A stretch of DNA of 64,000 nucleotides from Paenibacillus oleatilyticus. Lineage in GTDB: Bacteria > Bacillota > Bacilli > Paenibacillales > NBRC-103111. Of the stretch, positions 1 through 8,743 are shown one piece after another. The stretch is from positions 248,001 through 312,000 of the forward strand of contig NZ_JAHNZO010000004.1 of the NCBI RefSeq assembly GCF_018998565.1, read 5' to 3'. How positions within the stretch are numbered: the stretch's first letter is position 1; every line of letters begins with the position of its first letter. A program made the position numbers and the translations under genes. Under the pieces are notes generated by a model. It saw nothing but the letters and a program-made list of their open reading frames with translations, did not search any database and was not told the origin of the DNA.

Positions 1-1
1 C

Positions 2-715
2 GGCAATACCGACGCTAACACGCTGGGCGTCTTGTATCTCGACAACGGAAAGGTGTATGCCGTTCCGGCGAGCGTCGCTCTGAACAAAGACGGCACGCGC
101 ACCGTAACCGTCAACCGCCCGGGCATCTCGACCTATGCGGCTGCAACACGCTCTATTGCGTTTACGGACATCGATACGTCTTGGGCGCAATCGCACATCC
201 AGGCCTTGGCCAACAGGCTGCTGCTGAACGGAACCTCGGCTTCGGCGTTCTCGCCGAAAGAACAGGTAACCCGCGCGCAATTCTCTGCTATGCTGGTCCG
301 CGCGCTCGGTCTGCATGCCGGCTCGAAAGCTCCGTTCCAGGACGTGAGCGCCTCCGACTGGTTTGCCGACGATATTGCGGCCGCCTATGAAGCGGGTCTT
401 GTGAACGGCGTCGAAGAAGGGCGATTCGCTCCGCATGCCAGCATCAGCCGCCAAGACTTGGCCGTGATGCTGTCCCGGGCATCGTCCCTGATCCAGCTTA
501 CGCCGAAGAGCAATCCTTCGCGCAAGCCGTATGCGGATGCTTCCGAATTTGCCGAGTACGCCATGAACAGCATCGATGCGGTTACAAAAAGCGGTTTGAT
601 GAGCGGCGACGAGATCGACGGAACGCCGCACTTCCATCCGGCCGACCCGACGACCCGGGAAGCCGCCGCAACCGTCCTGTACAATTTGCTGCAGAACGGC
701 AGCTTGATTAACTAA
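2..715 (+). CDS. S-layer homology (SLH) domain protein, 3' part
   Basis: The reading frame is open from the left edge, so this is the C-terminal end of a longer surface protein whose start lies outside the window. The visible 237 residues hold three consecutive SLH repeats, opening with FTDIDTSWA, FQDVSASDWF and YADASEFAEYA, and each carrying a version of the (T/S)R-x-(E/Q/D) helix signature (VTRAQF, ISRQDL, TTREAA). In this family three SLH repeats bind pyruvylated secondary cell-wall polymer and hold the protein on the cell surface. The residues before the repeats look like the end of a beta-rich domain. What the missing N-terminal part does cannot be told. A strong terminator follows. Confidence 0.9.
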   Translation, partial: GNTDANTLGVLYLDNGKVYAVPASVALNKDGTRTVTVNRPGISTYAAATRSIAFTDIDTSWAQSHIQALANRLLLNGTSASAFSPKEQVTRAQFSAMLVRALGLHAGSKAPFQDVSASDWFADDIAAAYEAGLVNGVEEGRFAPHASISRQDLAVMLSRASSLIQLTPKSNPSRKPYADASEFAEYAMNSIDAVTKSGLMSGDEIDGTPHFHPADPTTREAAATVLYNLLQNGSLIN

Positions 716-746
716 CCTATTGGACCAGCCTTTCCTACACACAGAG

Positions 747-785
747 CCCCATTGCCTGCTTATCCTGGCAATGGGGTTCTTTTCT
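747..785 (+). terminator. intrinsic terminator after SLH gene
   Basis: A perfect 10-bp stem, CCCCATTGCC (747-756) with GGCAATGGGG (767-776) and a 10-nt loop, is followed by TTCTTTTCTTTTT. It sits between the SLH gene and the convergent glycosyltransferase gene. Confidence 0.85.
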
Positions 786-816
786 TTTTCCAGCCTGCGG
801 GCCACAAGCACGATGG

Positions 817-1983
817 TTAACGGCGGCTTTTTTTTCGGATCGTTTGCTCTACCACCCGCTTCATGCCGGCCCCGGCACGGTTCCATGTGAACTTCAGCAC
901 GTCCTGCCTGCCTTGTCTTCCTTTCCTTCGACAAACGGCGCGCTGCCGAAAAGCAGTTCTCATCTGCTTTTTCAAGCTGCCGATATCCGGTTCGGCCCAG
1001 AGCTGCCCCTTTTGCGCAAAAAAACTGCGGAAGAGGCGTGAGATCGCATGCTTGCTTCTCATACTGACGGCCGGGTTTTGCAGCCGGTACTTGACCAGGA
1101 ACGAATTGCGGCGCTTGACGAAATCCATATGTCCGCCCCAGCCCGTCGCGATGACCGGCACGCCGCTTGCCAGCGATTCGAGAAACGGCAGTCCGACCCC
1201 CTCTCCCCTCGTCGGAAGCACGAACGCGGAACCGAGCGTATACAGCCCCTTCAGCCGATGCTCCGGCATGCGGCTGGAAATTAAGATCACCGGGGCCGTT
1301 TTCCGAAACCCGAGCCTTTTTTTGTACCCGTTGATTTTATTTTTGATCCACTTCTCGGTTTCCCGGGAACCGTATCCGTTCGTCTTGATCACCAGCGCGA
1401 CCTTCTCGGACGGACCAAATTCTTCCCAGAAAGCCCTTAGCAAGCCCTCCGGATTTTTGCGGTGCTGGAAGCCGAAGACGGAGACGAAAACAAACCTTCC
1501 GGCCGTCCCCTTGACTGCCAGCTTCTTGTTCCGTGGCGTAAACTGCTTGGTGTTGACTCCATGCGGCACGATATAGATCGGTACCTTCACCCCGCTGCGG
1601 AGCAGGGCGGCTTTGTTATGCCGGGAGGGAACGAACACGGCGTCGAAGCGGTTCAAGTTCGGGAACCATTTCCGGGGCACGCGCGTTGTCTCCCAGACGG
1701 TATTCAATATGATATGGTCATATTTTTGGCGTTCCTTCCGCATCTGTATCATATAAGGGAAATAATGGTAAATCAAAATTTTGCGTTTGCCTGCGGCATG
1801 TGGCTTGCGAAGCAGACGCGCCAAGGCGCTGCCTGCTGCCGGCTTCTTCTTCCCGGACCTTCCTGCCTCTACCCTGACGTCCACGCCTTGTCGGCTTAAG
1901 GCAAGCGCATATTCCCGGCTGGCTCTTCCGATCCCGCCGTACCTTGTAACAGGGCCCTTCCATGTGACCTGATATGATGTCAT
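817..1983 (-). CDS. GT4-type glycosyltransferase
   Basis: This 388-residue protein has a GT-B glycosyltransferase layout. The N-terminal half carries an acceptor-side motif, VTRYGGIGRASRE (12-24). The C-terminal half has the nucleotide-sugar signature E261-x7-E269 in RGEGVGLPFLES, followed by ASGVPVIATGWGGH. The start at 1983 is chosen because it makes a 4-bp ATGA overlap with the upstream gene and has GAGG a few bases before it; a longer frame exists upstream but overlaps that gene heavily. It presumably adds sugars to a surface glycan together with its upstream partner. Sugar specificity cannot be read. The C-terminal tail is very basic. Confidence 0.85.
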   Translation of the reverse strand: MTSYQVTWKGPVTRYGGIGRASREYALALSRQGVDVRVEAGRSGKKKPAAGSALARLLRKPHAAGKRKILIYHYFPYMIQMRKERQKYDHIILNTVWETTRVPRKWFPNLNRFDAVFVPSRHNKAALLRSGVKVPIYIVPHGVNTKQFTPRNKKLAVKGTAGRFVFVSVFGFQHRKNPEGLLRAFWEEFGPSEKVALVIKTNGYGSRETEKWIKNKINGYKKRLGFRKTAPVILISSRMPEHRLKGLYTLGSAFVLPTRGEGVGLPFLESLASGVPVIATGWGGHMDFVKRRNSFLVKYRLQNPAVSMRSKHAISRLFRSFFAQKGQLWAEPDIGSLKKQMRTAFRQRAVCRRKGRQGRQDVLKFTWNRAGAGMKRVVEQTIRKKSRR

Positions 1984-2804
1984 TTCCTCAACCCCTTCGG
2001 TTTGAGCGAATACCCTCTGCGCTTGTGGAAGGAAAGCGACCGGAAGGTGCTGGCCAAAGCTTTTATCCGCTTCGGCGAAATGCTCTTCACGCTTTGGTTC
2101 AAGCTTTTGTTCAAGCATCGTTTGAGCACGACGCCCTTGGGATTGGCGGCATAGACGAAGTTGCCGTACAATTCGAATTCCGAGAAGCCGAACTGCTTCG
2201 ACCTGTCAATGCTGCGAAGAATGGCTTGGTACCAGCGCGTCCCGTGTCTGGCTTCCATTCTCTTTTTCATCTGGGCCAGCTTCGCTTTCTCGAACAGCAT
2301 GTAATGCGCGACGAACGACGAGGGGGCGGCGCGTTTGCGGCCCATGAGTCTCTGGCTGACTCTGAAGTATTCGGGATGGCTCCAGCTGCGGCAATAAAAC
2401 ACGGGCTTCCCCTTTTGCCAGAAGACGTGCGGGCGGATGAGCACCGTATCGGCATCCATCGTCAAAAAATACCGACTCGAACCCAGCCTGTCGCCGCTCA
2501 GCTTAAGCAGCTGCTGAAGCAGCCACCCGGAGCGTTCCCATCGATTCGAACGGTAACGGATTTGTTTTTTGGTAATCGGCAGCACCGTCCGCTCATGAAC
2601 AAAAGTGCATTTTTTTTGGGCGCACAGCGCCTTGATTCTCGGGCTATTCGGAGAAACGATCATCATTTTGCCGATCGGATGCTTGACCTGCTTCCGGATG
2701 GCGTCGATGACGAACGGCAAGGTTTCCAGATCTTTGTCAATGGCAGGGATCAAAACATCGATTTTGATCCTACCGCTTCGGGAACGAAGGGGGGCGAGAG
2801 ACAT
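1980..2804 (-). CDS. DUF6492-like glycosyltransferase-fold protein
   Basis: The 274-residue protein opens its core with IKIDVLIPAIDKDLETLP, a nucleotide-sugar-transferase style beta-strand and loop, and has a DAD motif in FLTMDADTVL that suits divalent-metal and nucleotide binding. The overall pattern is like DUF6492 proteins of polysaccharide clusters; that assignment is from memory of the family. The start at 2804 has GGAG eight bases upstream; a GTG 30 bp further upstream has no comparable ribosome site. It is translationally coupled to the GT4 gene by an ATGA overlap, so the two probably act on the same glycan. There is no signal peptide. Confidence 0.65.
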   Translation of the reverse strand: MSLAPLRSRSGRIKIDVLIPAIDKDLETLPFVIDAIRKQVKHPIGKMMIVSPNSPRIKALCAQKKCTFVHERTVLPITKKQIRYRSNRWERSGWLLQQLLKLSGDRLGSSRYFLTMDADTVLIRPHVFWQKGKPVFYCRSWSHPEYFRVSQRLMGRKRAAPSSFVAHYMLFEKAKLAQMKKRMEARHGTRWYQAILRSIDRSKQFGFSEFELYGNFVYAANPKGVVLKRCLNKSLNQSVKSISPKRIKALASTFRSLSFHKRRGYSLKPKGLRK

Positions 2805-2903
2805 CTCTTCAACTCCATTTGCAAGGTTTTGCACCAGTTTATGTCATGGAGGAGGGGTTGGTCCCGGCACCTGTCGGAGCAGCGGACAGGCGCGCAAAAT
2901 TTC

Positions 2904-2910
2904 TGTCGAA
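2904..2910 (+). promoter_or_regulatory. possible Spo0A box (0A box)
   Basis: TGTCGAA matches the core 0A box. It lies 85 bp before the deacetylase start in the 190-bp gap between divergent genes. A 7-mer occurs often by chance, so this is only a candidate. Confidence 0.25.
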
Positions 2911-2994
2911 ATGGGAGAACTTACTTTAAACTTTTTGTCGATTCGACTCGTCAAATGATCTGTAAAGCACGAACCTGTGAAAGAGGAATGCTAC

Positions 2995-3912
2995 ATGGCC
3001 ATACGAATCCTATCCGACCGAAAACTCGTCGTACTCGGCGCATCGCTGCTCAGCGCCACGACGATTGTCATGTTCGGCATCCATGCGGCGGAGACGCGGC
3101 AGCCGCTATCTCCCGGCCAGCACGAGACCCGAACGCCGGACAACGCGTCTGCAGCAGGGGTAATCCCCGAGCAGGCGACCCACGCAAAATATACGGGGGA
3201 CCCGAAATCCTCTCAAGAGGCCGGTTCGCCGACTGCGCCGGCCGTGCAGCCTTCCGACGGACGGACGCCGGAGAGTAAGCCGGGAGCCGCCGTGCAGCAA
3301 GAAAATTCCGGGCCGGTCAAAGCGACGAAGCAAGTAGCGCTGACGTTCGACGACGGCCCGGATAACAAGTATACGCCGCAGGTGCTGGATATTTTGAAGC
3401 AGCATGAAGTGAAGGCCACCTTCTTCGTCGTAGGCAGGCAGGTAGTCAATCACCCGGATGTGCTGAAACGCATTCATGACGAAGGCCATTCCATCGGCAA
3501 TCATTCCTGGGATCATGCCAACCTGACCAAGCTGTCATCCGACCAGATTCAAAAAGAAATCAAGAGCACGGACGAAGCGATCGAAAAAGTGATCGGCTCC
3601 TCCACCCCGATGGTTCGGACCCCTTACGGCGCCGTCAACGCTTCGATCAAGCGCAGCCTGACCTCCGCGGGGCGTCAGCTCGTCTTTTGGACGGTCGATA
3701 CGAAGGATTGGAGCGGAGCCGCCCCGGCCGACATGGTAGAGCTCGTCCGCAATCGGACGAAGAACGGCGGCATCATCCTGATGCACAGCTTCGGCGGGAA
3801 AAACGGCAAGCTGGACAATACGGTAGAGGCGCTGCCGCACATGATCGAAGCGCTGAAGCAGGACGGGTATGCCTTCGTTACGGTGCCCGAGCTTGGGGTA
3901 AAGAAAGAGTAA
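2995..3912 (+). CDS. polysaccharide deacetylase (NodB domain)
   Basis: A 305-residue exported enzyme: N-terminal membrane segment (about 11-28), a Pro/Ser/Thr-rich linker (35-110), then a NodB-homology domain (112-300). All catalytic motifs are visible: TFDDGPD with D119/D120, metal-binding H170 and H174 in HSWDH, RTPYG (208-212), WTVDTKDW (232-239) and the catalytic His in ILMHS (H264). The family removes N-acetyl groups from peptidoglycan or chitin-like substrates at the cell surface; which one is not shown. The ATG at 2995 is favoured by AGAGGA seven bases upstream over a GTG at 2977. MT3 has Thr where most members have Pro (RPPYG), a tolerated change. Confidence 0.9.
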   Translation: MAIRILSDRKLVVLGASLLSATTIVMFGIHAAETRQPLSPGQHETRTPDNASAAGVIPEQATHAKYTGDPKSSQEAGSPTAPAVQPSDGRTPESKPGAAVQQENSGPVKATKQVALTFDDGPDNKYTPQVLDILKQHEVKATFFVVGRQVVNHPDVLKRIHDEGHSIGNHSWDHANLTKLSSDQIQKEIKSTDEAIEKVIGSSTPMVRTPYGAVNASIKRSLTSAGRQLVFWTVDTKDWSGAAPADMVELVRNRTKNGGIILMHSFGGKNGKLDNTVEALPHMIEALKQDGYAFVTVPELGVKKE

Positions 3913-3973
3913 GGCTTGCATGACCAATTCGGTCAAGCCGCAACTCATCTCTCAGCAAAGGAGTGCTTGCCGC

Positions 3974-4633
3974 ATGCATACGATCAAGAGAATGAAGCTG
4001 CTCACCGCAGCGGCCGCCGGTCTGCTTGCGCTGACCGCCTGCCAGTCCGGTGCTCCATCCGCATCGTCCGGGACGTCCAAACCGTCCGAAGCTGCAGCTC
4101 CATCGCAGCAGCCGGGGGCGGCCACAACGCCGGAAGCCCCGGTCAAGCCTGCGCCGTCTTCTCCCGCAGCGCCTTCGAACGCGGAGCCAGACTCCGCGTC
4201 TGTCGAAACGCAGCTCAAGGATATGCTGGTCCTCGCGCGCAAAGGTCTGGTGAAAGGCAGCGAATTCGCCGCACACACGGGTCTGATTGACGAAGTCGAG
4301 AAAAAGTGGGGCAAGGCGGATCAGATCGATTCGGCCGGCAAAGGGTTATACGCCACCTACAAGAAACGCGGCATCACGTTCGGCTTCAACAAAGGCGAGC
4401 TGATCTTCGATGTCCGCTCCTACGATCCGGAGCTTCACAAGCTGACGCTGCCCGCCATCGAGAAGACGTTCGGCAAACCGAAGGAGACGTCGAAGAACGG
4501 CGACGATCAGATCTACGTCTATCAAGCAAGCGAGCAGTTCGAGTTGAAATTCGTCATTCCGGCTGCCACCGGCAAGGTCGACCACATTTCCGTGTTCAGT
4601 CCGCAGGACGCGAAAAACAATATGGCCGGGTAA
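3974..4633 (+). CDS. YjgB-like lipoprotein (DUF4309)
   Basis: The protein of 219 residues starts with a short lipoprotein signal ending LALTAC with Cys23 as the lipidation site, then about 60 residues of Pro/Ala/Ser-rich linker. The folded C-terminal part (about 85-215) has the pattern of Bacillus YjgB / DUF4309, including GLIDEVEKKWGKAD and FGFNKGELIFDVRSYD. The molecular role of this family is not known. AAAGGAG ten bases upstream supports the ATG at 3974; an internal ATG at 3992 would give a more compact signal and is possible. It is likely co-transcribed with the deacetylase gene 61 bp upstream. Confidence 0.75.
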   Translation: MHTIKRMKLLTAAAAGLLALTACQSGAPSASSGTSKPSEAAAPSQQPGAATTPEAPVKPAPSSPAAPSNAEPDSASVETQLKDMLVLARKGLVKGSEFAAHTGLIDEVEKKWGKADQIDSAGKGLYATYKKRGITFGFNKGELIFDVRSYDPELHKLTLPAIEKTFGKPKETSKNGDDQIYVYQASEQFELKFVIPAATGKVDHISVFSPQDAKNNMAG

Positions 4634-4762
4634 CCGGCGAGCTGGAAGCGGTTGATGTTTCGTCAGCCGCATTTTGCCCCTTTCTTTCGTCGGACGATCG
4701 AAGTACACTGGGTAGAGAAGGTACGGGCCGGGGCCCCTTTGCGGGTCCTGCTCCGTTCCGAT

Positions 4763-4790
4763 TGAACCGTAACGTCGGGGAGATCGTCTA
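4763..4790 (+). promoter_or_regulatory. candidate ECF-sigma promoter (autoregulatory)
   Basis: TGAACC (4763-4768), a 16-base spacer and CGTCTA (4785-4790) resemble the TGAAAC-N16-CGTC pattern of Bacillus SigW/SigX/SigM promoters. It lies directly before the ECF sigma gene. The predicted start would leave only a few bases before the ribosome binding site, which is a weakness. Confidence 0.4.
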
Positions 4791-4808
4791 AAATTAGAGG
4801 TGGCAGCT

Positions 4809-5384
4809 TTGGAATCGAATGTCAATTTTGACTATTTGAAATACCTGTCCGCGAGCTCCGACAAGAAAGCCATTTTGAACGAGCTGATGAACGCGTACGG
4901 AAAAGACGTTTGGAATTACGCCTACAGCATCACACGGAAGTGGGATCAGGCTGACGATATAACCCAAGAGGTTTTCATCAAGGTTTACCGCAATTTGAGC
5001 ACGTTCCGCAGCGAATCCTCGGTGAAGACGTGGCTGCTCGCCATCACCCGCAACATGACGCTCGATTACCGCAAGTCGGCCTTCTACCGCAAGGTGACGC
5101 TCGTCGACTTCATCGCCTCGCGCGGGGAGTACGAGCAGGCCGCCGCTTCTACGGAACACGAGGTGCTCAGCAAAATGGCCTTGAACGAGATGTGGGATAT
5201 GGTGCTGAAGCTGCCCGTCAAATACCGCGAGGTGCTGATCCTGTATGCTCACCATCAGCTGTCTATGAAAGAGATGGCGGAGGTGCTCGGCGTAAGCGAA
5301 GGAACGATTAAATCGAGGCTGTTCCACGCACGGGGGAAAATATCGAAGATGAAGGAGAGTCGAAGCCTTGGATCCGATGGATAA
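4809..5384 (+). CDS. ECF RNA polymerase sigma factor
   Basis: A 191-residue group-4 sigma factor. Region 2, which binds core and the -10 element, is seen at about 25-92 with DDITQEVFIKVYRNL (49-63) and KTWLLAITRN; region 4 with a helix-turn-helix is at 135-180 (LSMKEMAEVLGVSEGTIKSR). The TTG start at 4809 is preferred because AGAGGTGG lies at the proper distance; a GTG at 4800 has no ribosome site. The next gene overlaps its end by 17 bp and encodes a membrane-anchored protein, the usual sigma/anti-sigma layout. The region-4 and linker features resemble the SigX/SigW type that answers to envelope stress; the signal is unknown. Confidence 0.9.
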   Translation: MESNVNFDYLKYLSASSDKKAILNELMNAYGKDVWNYAYSITRKWDQADDITQEVFIKVYRNLSTFRSESSVKTWLLAITRNMTLDYRKSAFYRKVTLVDFIASRGEYEQAAASTEHEVLSKMALNEMWDMVLKLPVKYREVLILYAHHQLSMKEMAEVLGVSEGTIKSRLFHARGKISKMKESRSLGSDG

Positions 5385-6663
5385 TGAGCTCAAGAAAGAA
5401 TTGGCCCGCGGGCCGTTCAGCCAAAACGGGTTCAACGACAGCTTGCGCAAGCGCATCGAAGAACGCATCGATAACCAGGTCGCCGTTCGCAGGCCTCGCA
5501 GGTGGAGCGCCTGGAGTACCGGCGTTTCCGCCGTACTGGCGTCGGCTCTTCTATTCTTGTTCGTGACGGACAACCGCCCTCTCCCTCTCATGCAGCAGGA
5601 GGCGGCGGAGAAGCCGGAGCTGCAGCAGCCCTCCGCAGCCGCTCCCGCGCCCCACGGCCCGGATTGGGAAGCCACCGTCCGGTCGGCGCTGTTGATCGGC
5701 CTGCGCTCCGATGCGCCCGCAGCGGAAAACCCTCAGGCTCCCAGCACATATCGCACCGTGCTTATCGCACCGGACCGGAACCGGTTGCAAAAGACGGCGG
5801 AAGGCGAAGGCATTCTAATGCCGTATAAGCTTGATTTCTGGAAAATCGAAAACGAGCCGAAAGCAACCGGCTCGCAGGAAACGCATACGCTGACAGCCCA
5901 TTTGGCCTCGGCCAAGCCGAAGACAAGCGGCAGCACAGACCGCGGAAAGCCGGCACAGACTATCGTCCGGGCGGAGAAGCTGATGTTCGCCGGCAACCGC
6001 TACGTTGCCGTGGCGCAAACGACGGCGGGCAAAAGCGGCGCAGCCCCATCCCCGGCGCAGCAGGACTATGTGTGGGTGAAAGAGCTGGAGCAGATCGCCC
6101 CGGGCCGGCGGGCGCCCGCCCCGCTCTCGGAGCCGCACGTCACGCTGCGCAGCGTATTCGCCGCTGCGGCCGTCCCCGTGCTGAAGGAGCTGAAGCCTGC
6201 GCCGCCGCCGGCAGGCTCGGGACACGCGGAGCTCGCCGCAGCCGATCTTTCCGGCGAGAGCTGGACCATCGCCCGCAAGCAAGGGAAATGGACGGCGCAG
6301 CTCGCTTCCTATGACGGCCCGGCAAACGGCGCAGCAGAAGGCACAGCGTACCGCTTGCGGGAAGTGCCGCTCGCGCTGCCCCAATCGGTCGTCTCGCACG
6401 ACGAGCTGGCCGTTCCCTGGCGCGATATCGTGCGGGTGCAGCCGGGGGCGGTGGATGCCTTCTCCTCCCCGAACCGCGATATGGTCGCCGTCGTCACCGA
6501 GCAAAATATTATCATCTACCCGTATGCAGACCAGTGGATTCCGATCCCTCTCATGACGCTGCCGCTCCAGCCGAAGGAATCGGTCGTCATGATTCAATGG
6601 GCCATGGGCTCTTATGTCGAACTGTGGAAGCGGCAGGTGAAAACTTACTTGCAGCCGCAGTAA
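5368..6663 (+). CDS. probable membrane-anchored anti-sigma factor
   Basis: The 431-residue protein has a short cytoplasmic N-terminus (1-48), one membrane helix (about 49-68) and a large extracellular Ala/Pro-rich region with no domain I recognise. Its position and overlap with the ECF sigma gene argue that it holds that sigma at the membrane; this is inference from layout. There is no zinc-binding HxxxCxxC motif, so it is not a ZAS-type anti-sigma. The start is TTG at 5368, set by GGAG ten bases upstream; the ATG nine bases later is too far from that site. Two successive genes with TTG starts suggest low or balanced expression. Confidence 0.6.
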   Translation: MDPMDNELKKELARGPFSQNGFNDSLRKRIEERIDNQVAVRRPRRWSAWSTGVSAVLASALLFLFVTDNRPLPLMQQEAAEKPELQQPSAAAPAPHGPDWEATVRSALLIGLRSDAPAAENPQAPSTYRTVLIAPDRNRLQKTAEGEGILMPYKLDFWKIENEPKATGSQETHTLTAHLASAKPKTSGSTDRGKPAQTIVRAEKLMFAGNRYVAVAQTTAGKSGAAPSPAQQDYVWVKELEQIAPGRRAPAPLSEPHVTLRSVFAAAAVPVLKELKPAPPPAGSGHAELAAADLSGESWTIARKQGKWTAQLASYDGPANGAAEGTAYRLREVPLALPQSVVSHDELAVPWRDIVRVQPGAVDAFSSPNRDMVAVVTEQNIIIYPYADQWIPIPLMTLPLQPKESVVMIQWAMGSYVELWKRQVKTYLQPQ

Positions 6664-6710
6664 GTTAACCAATAAGCATTGAACGCGCTTACTTCGCATC
6701 CTTTACGAAA

Positions 6711-6756
6711 GCAAGTCCGGTCTCCGGAGGCATCATGCCCCGGGAACCGGACTTGC
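6711..6756. terminator. hairpin between convergent genes
   Basis: GCAAGTCCGGT (6711-6721) pairs perfectly with ACCGGACTTGC (6746-6756) across a 24-nt loop. There is no good T-run on either side, so its strength as a terminator is uncertain. Confidence 0.5.
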
Positions 6757-6770
6757 TGTGTTATATCGAC

Positions 6771-8120
6771 TCATTCCCAATCGATCGGAATTTTTATTTT
6801 CACCGGTTCTTTAGGCTCTTGGGAATACTCGTTAACGATCAGTTTAAATGTAAACCGGTCTGAAGGAAGCTTCGGATATTGCAGCTTGTAGGCGAACGAA
6901 TCTCTCGAAGTCCGAACTTCTTTTTTTTGGGATGTGAAACGTTCACCCGACGAATCTTCCAAAATGAGGAAAGGTCTCTGATTGACGGCATCGCTGGCTT
7001 CGTAATAGACGACCGCAGAGTCCTCCAGAAATTGGACATCGGTAATCGTAACTTTTCCTCCCCGTGCTCCCTTTAACGTGACCGGCAAGCTTCCGGGACC
7101 GGTATAGTCCGCATATTCCTCCCGCTGCTGCAGCGTATTGGATTGCTCGCTTGTCAAATCTTTTACCAGTAAAGTAACATAAGCAGGCTTTGGATTAATT
7201 TCGGAAAGCGGACTAAAATTATTGCGGTCCTCCCCATTTCCTCCCATCCCGCCTCCTCCATCGAAGTGAGTCTCCAGATCATCCTCCAAGAAATAAGATA
7301 AACTTCCCGAATGGTCTGTCTTGATGACAACTTGGGTGCCCACTGGAGTAAAGGTAATTTGATCGACCATAAATTTCTTGCCCTCATAATCGCCGGCAAT
7401 TTGAGGCCGAACGATTTTGGTTAGCGGTTTGGCTTTGTTCAGCGATACCGGAACCGTAACATCCCAATTCCCGTCCGTCGTCCCGATTCGCCGGATCTCG
7501 ATCTGAAGCCGCGCATTCTCCGGCAGCGGTTCGGTATTGAACACCGTCGTCCCGATGAAGGCATGATCACTGGTAATTGTAAATGCATGCGTGCCTATCA
7601 TCGTGGGGTGAGCATCTTTAAATTTGTAATTATAATACACTGCCGCGTCTTCTTCTGTAATCTTCTTCTTTTTGAGATAGTCCACTTGGTAGTTGACCAC
7701 AAATTGAATCCCGTCGTAGAACACCTCGGCAACGGTAAGCTGAATATTCTGATCCGTAACCGATACGTCAGTTGCCGTGCCAAGATTTTGCCTCTCAATC
7801 TGATATAGCCCGCTGTTCATACCGCCTCGTACATTTTTATAGAATAAATCGATAAAAAATACTTTTTGCAGAGCAGCGCCTACGCTTGGAGAATAGAGGC
7901 CGATTCCCGTCAGCAGGATCGCGCAAAGAATAACCGCATACCCTAGAATCATCCTCTTTTTCCGCAGCGTCATGCCCCCTCTGGCGGATTGCTGGTGAAG
8001 CTCCCACAGCTCCTCGAACGTAAAGGAAGGCGACAGCCGCTTCAAACGGCTTTGCACAGCCTCCGACGATTCCATGGACCCATCCTTCTCTCTTCCCTTT
8101 TGATCCAAATGCAAAGTCAT
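6771..8120 (-). CDS. DUF4179 anti-sigma-like membrane protein
   Basis: The 449-residue protein has a cytoplasmic N-terminus (1-56, with SFTFEELWELHQQ), one membrane helix (57-77) and a long extracellular part. Residues from about 78 on have the pattern of DUF4179, a domain found in proteins encoded next to ECF sigma factors. The gene starts in an ATGA overlap with the upstream sigma gene, so the two are made together, and it probably sequesters that sigma until a surface signal arrives. The extracellular part has beta-rich repeats such as LQIEIRRIGTTDGNWDVTVP. The signal sensed is unknown. Confidence 0.75.
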   Translation of the reverse strand: MTLHLDQKGREKDGSMESSEAVQSRLKRLSPSFTFEELWELHQQSARGGMTLRKKRMILGYAVILCAILLTGIGLYSPSVGAALQKVFFIDLFYKNVRGGMNSGLYQIERQNLGTATDVSVTDQNIQLTVAEVFYDGIQFVVNYQVDYLKKKKITEEDAAVYYNYKFKDAHPTMIGTHAFTITSDHAFIGTTVFNTEPLPENARLQIEIRRIGTTDGNWDVTVPVSLNKAKPLTKIVRPQIAGDYEGKKFMVDQITFTPVGTQVVIKTDHSGSLSYFLEDDLETHFDGGGGMGGNGEDRNNFSPLSEINPKPAYVTLLVKDLTSEQSNTLQQREEYADYTGPGSLPVTLKGARGGKVTITDVQFLEDSAVVYYEASDAVNQRPFLILEDSSGERFTSQKKEVRTSRDSFAYKLQYPKLPSDRFTFKLIVNEYSQEPKEPVKIKIPIDWE

Positions 8121-8653
8121 TTAAGCCCCTCCTTGATCGACGTCAGTTGGTAGTTCTCGGCATCGTCGTTCCTTAGCTGCTCAAGCGCCGCATGCAGCCT
8201 TGACTTGCATGTTCCCAGACGAATGTTCAACAGGGAGGCGGTCTCCTGCAAAGACAACCCGACATAGTAGACCAGAATAAGGACCTCTTTTCTTTTCGGA
8301 GACAAGCGGTTCACCACCTGCCATAGTTCATGCTCGCTTTCGCTTTTTAGGATCAGATCCTCTACGGAATCCGTCCCGGCTTCAACCGGCAGTTGACCGA
8401 AAAAGGTAAGCCAGCGCTGCTTGCGAAGCGTGCTCCGCACCATATTTAACGTAATCCGGTACAGCCACGGACGCAAAGGCTTGGCGGGATCGTACAAATG
8501 AAATTTCCGGTAAGCGCGCAAAAAGGTTTCCTGCGTAATGTCGTCGGCCAGCATGGCAGACTTAGTCATCATGAGGGCAATCCCGTAGACGTAGGGAGAA
8601 TGTTCTTCAAACCATGCCCGCGATTGCTCTTCCGAGATCAAATATTCCTTCAA
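8117..8653 (-). CDS. ECF RNA polymerase sigma factor
   Basis: A 178-residue group-4 sigma factor. Region 2 includes DDITQETFLRAYRKF (37-51) and RPWLYRITLN; region 4 (about 117-160) includes LSPKRKEVLILVYYVGLS and the helix-turn-helix ending GTCKSRLHAAL. The start is TTG at 8653 with GGAGG eight bases upstream; no ATG or GTG in frame is better placed. It is followed by its DUF4179 partner with a 4-bp overlap. This is the second ECF/anti-sigma pair within 4 kb, pointing the opposite way to the first, and its upstream region is shared with the O-acyltransferase gene. Confidence 0.9.
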   Translation of the reverse strand: MKEYLISEEQSRAWFEEHSPYVYGIALMMTKSAMLADDITQETFLRAYRKFHLYDPAKPLRPWLYRITLNMVRSTLRKQRWLTFFGQLPVEAGTDSVEDLILKSESEHELWQVVNRLSPKRKEVLILVYYVGLSLQETASLLNIRLGTCKSRLHAALEQLRNDDAENYQLTSIKEGLK

Positions 8654-8725
8654 TGAACGATCCTCCGGTTCCCGTATTCACAGTAAATACGCTTTGAAAA
8701 CGGAAATAGTTCGATTCAGCACAGA

Positions 8726-8743
8726 TGTAACTTTTTTGTTACA
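8726..8743. promoter_or_regulatory. inverted repeat in divergent promoter region
   Basis: TGTAAC (8726-8731), six Ts, GTTACA (8738-8743) is a perfect 6-bp inverted repeat in the gap between the sigma gene and the acyltransferase gene. TGTAAC is also a typical ECF -35 word and here appears on both strands, but I find no matching CGTC-like -10 at 16-17 bp. It may be an operator. Confidence 0.35.

Noticed and set aside
1974-3278. 434-codon plus-strand frame across the second glycosyltransferase gene and the deacetylase start
   Set aside because: It is antisense to one gene and out of frame with another, and its product shows no domain.
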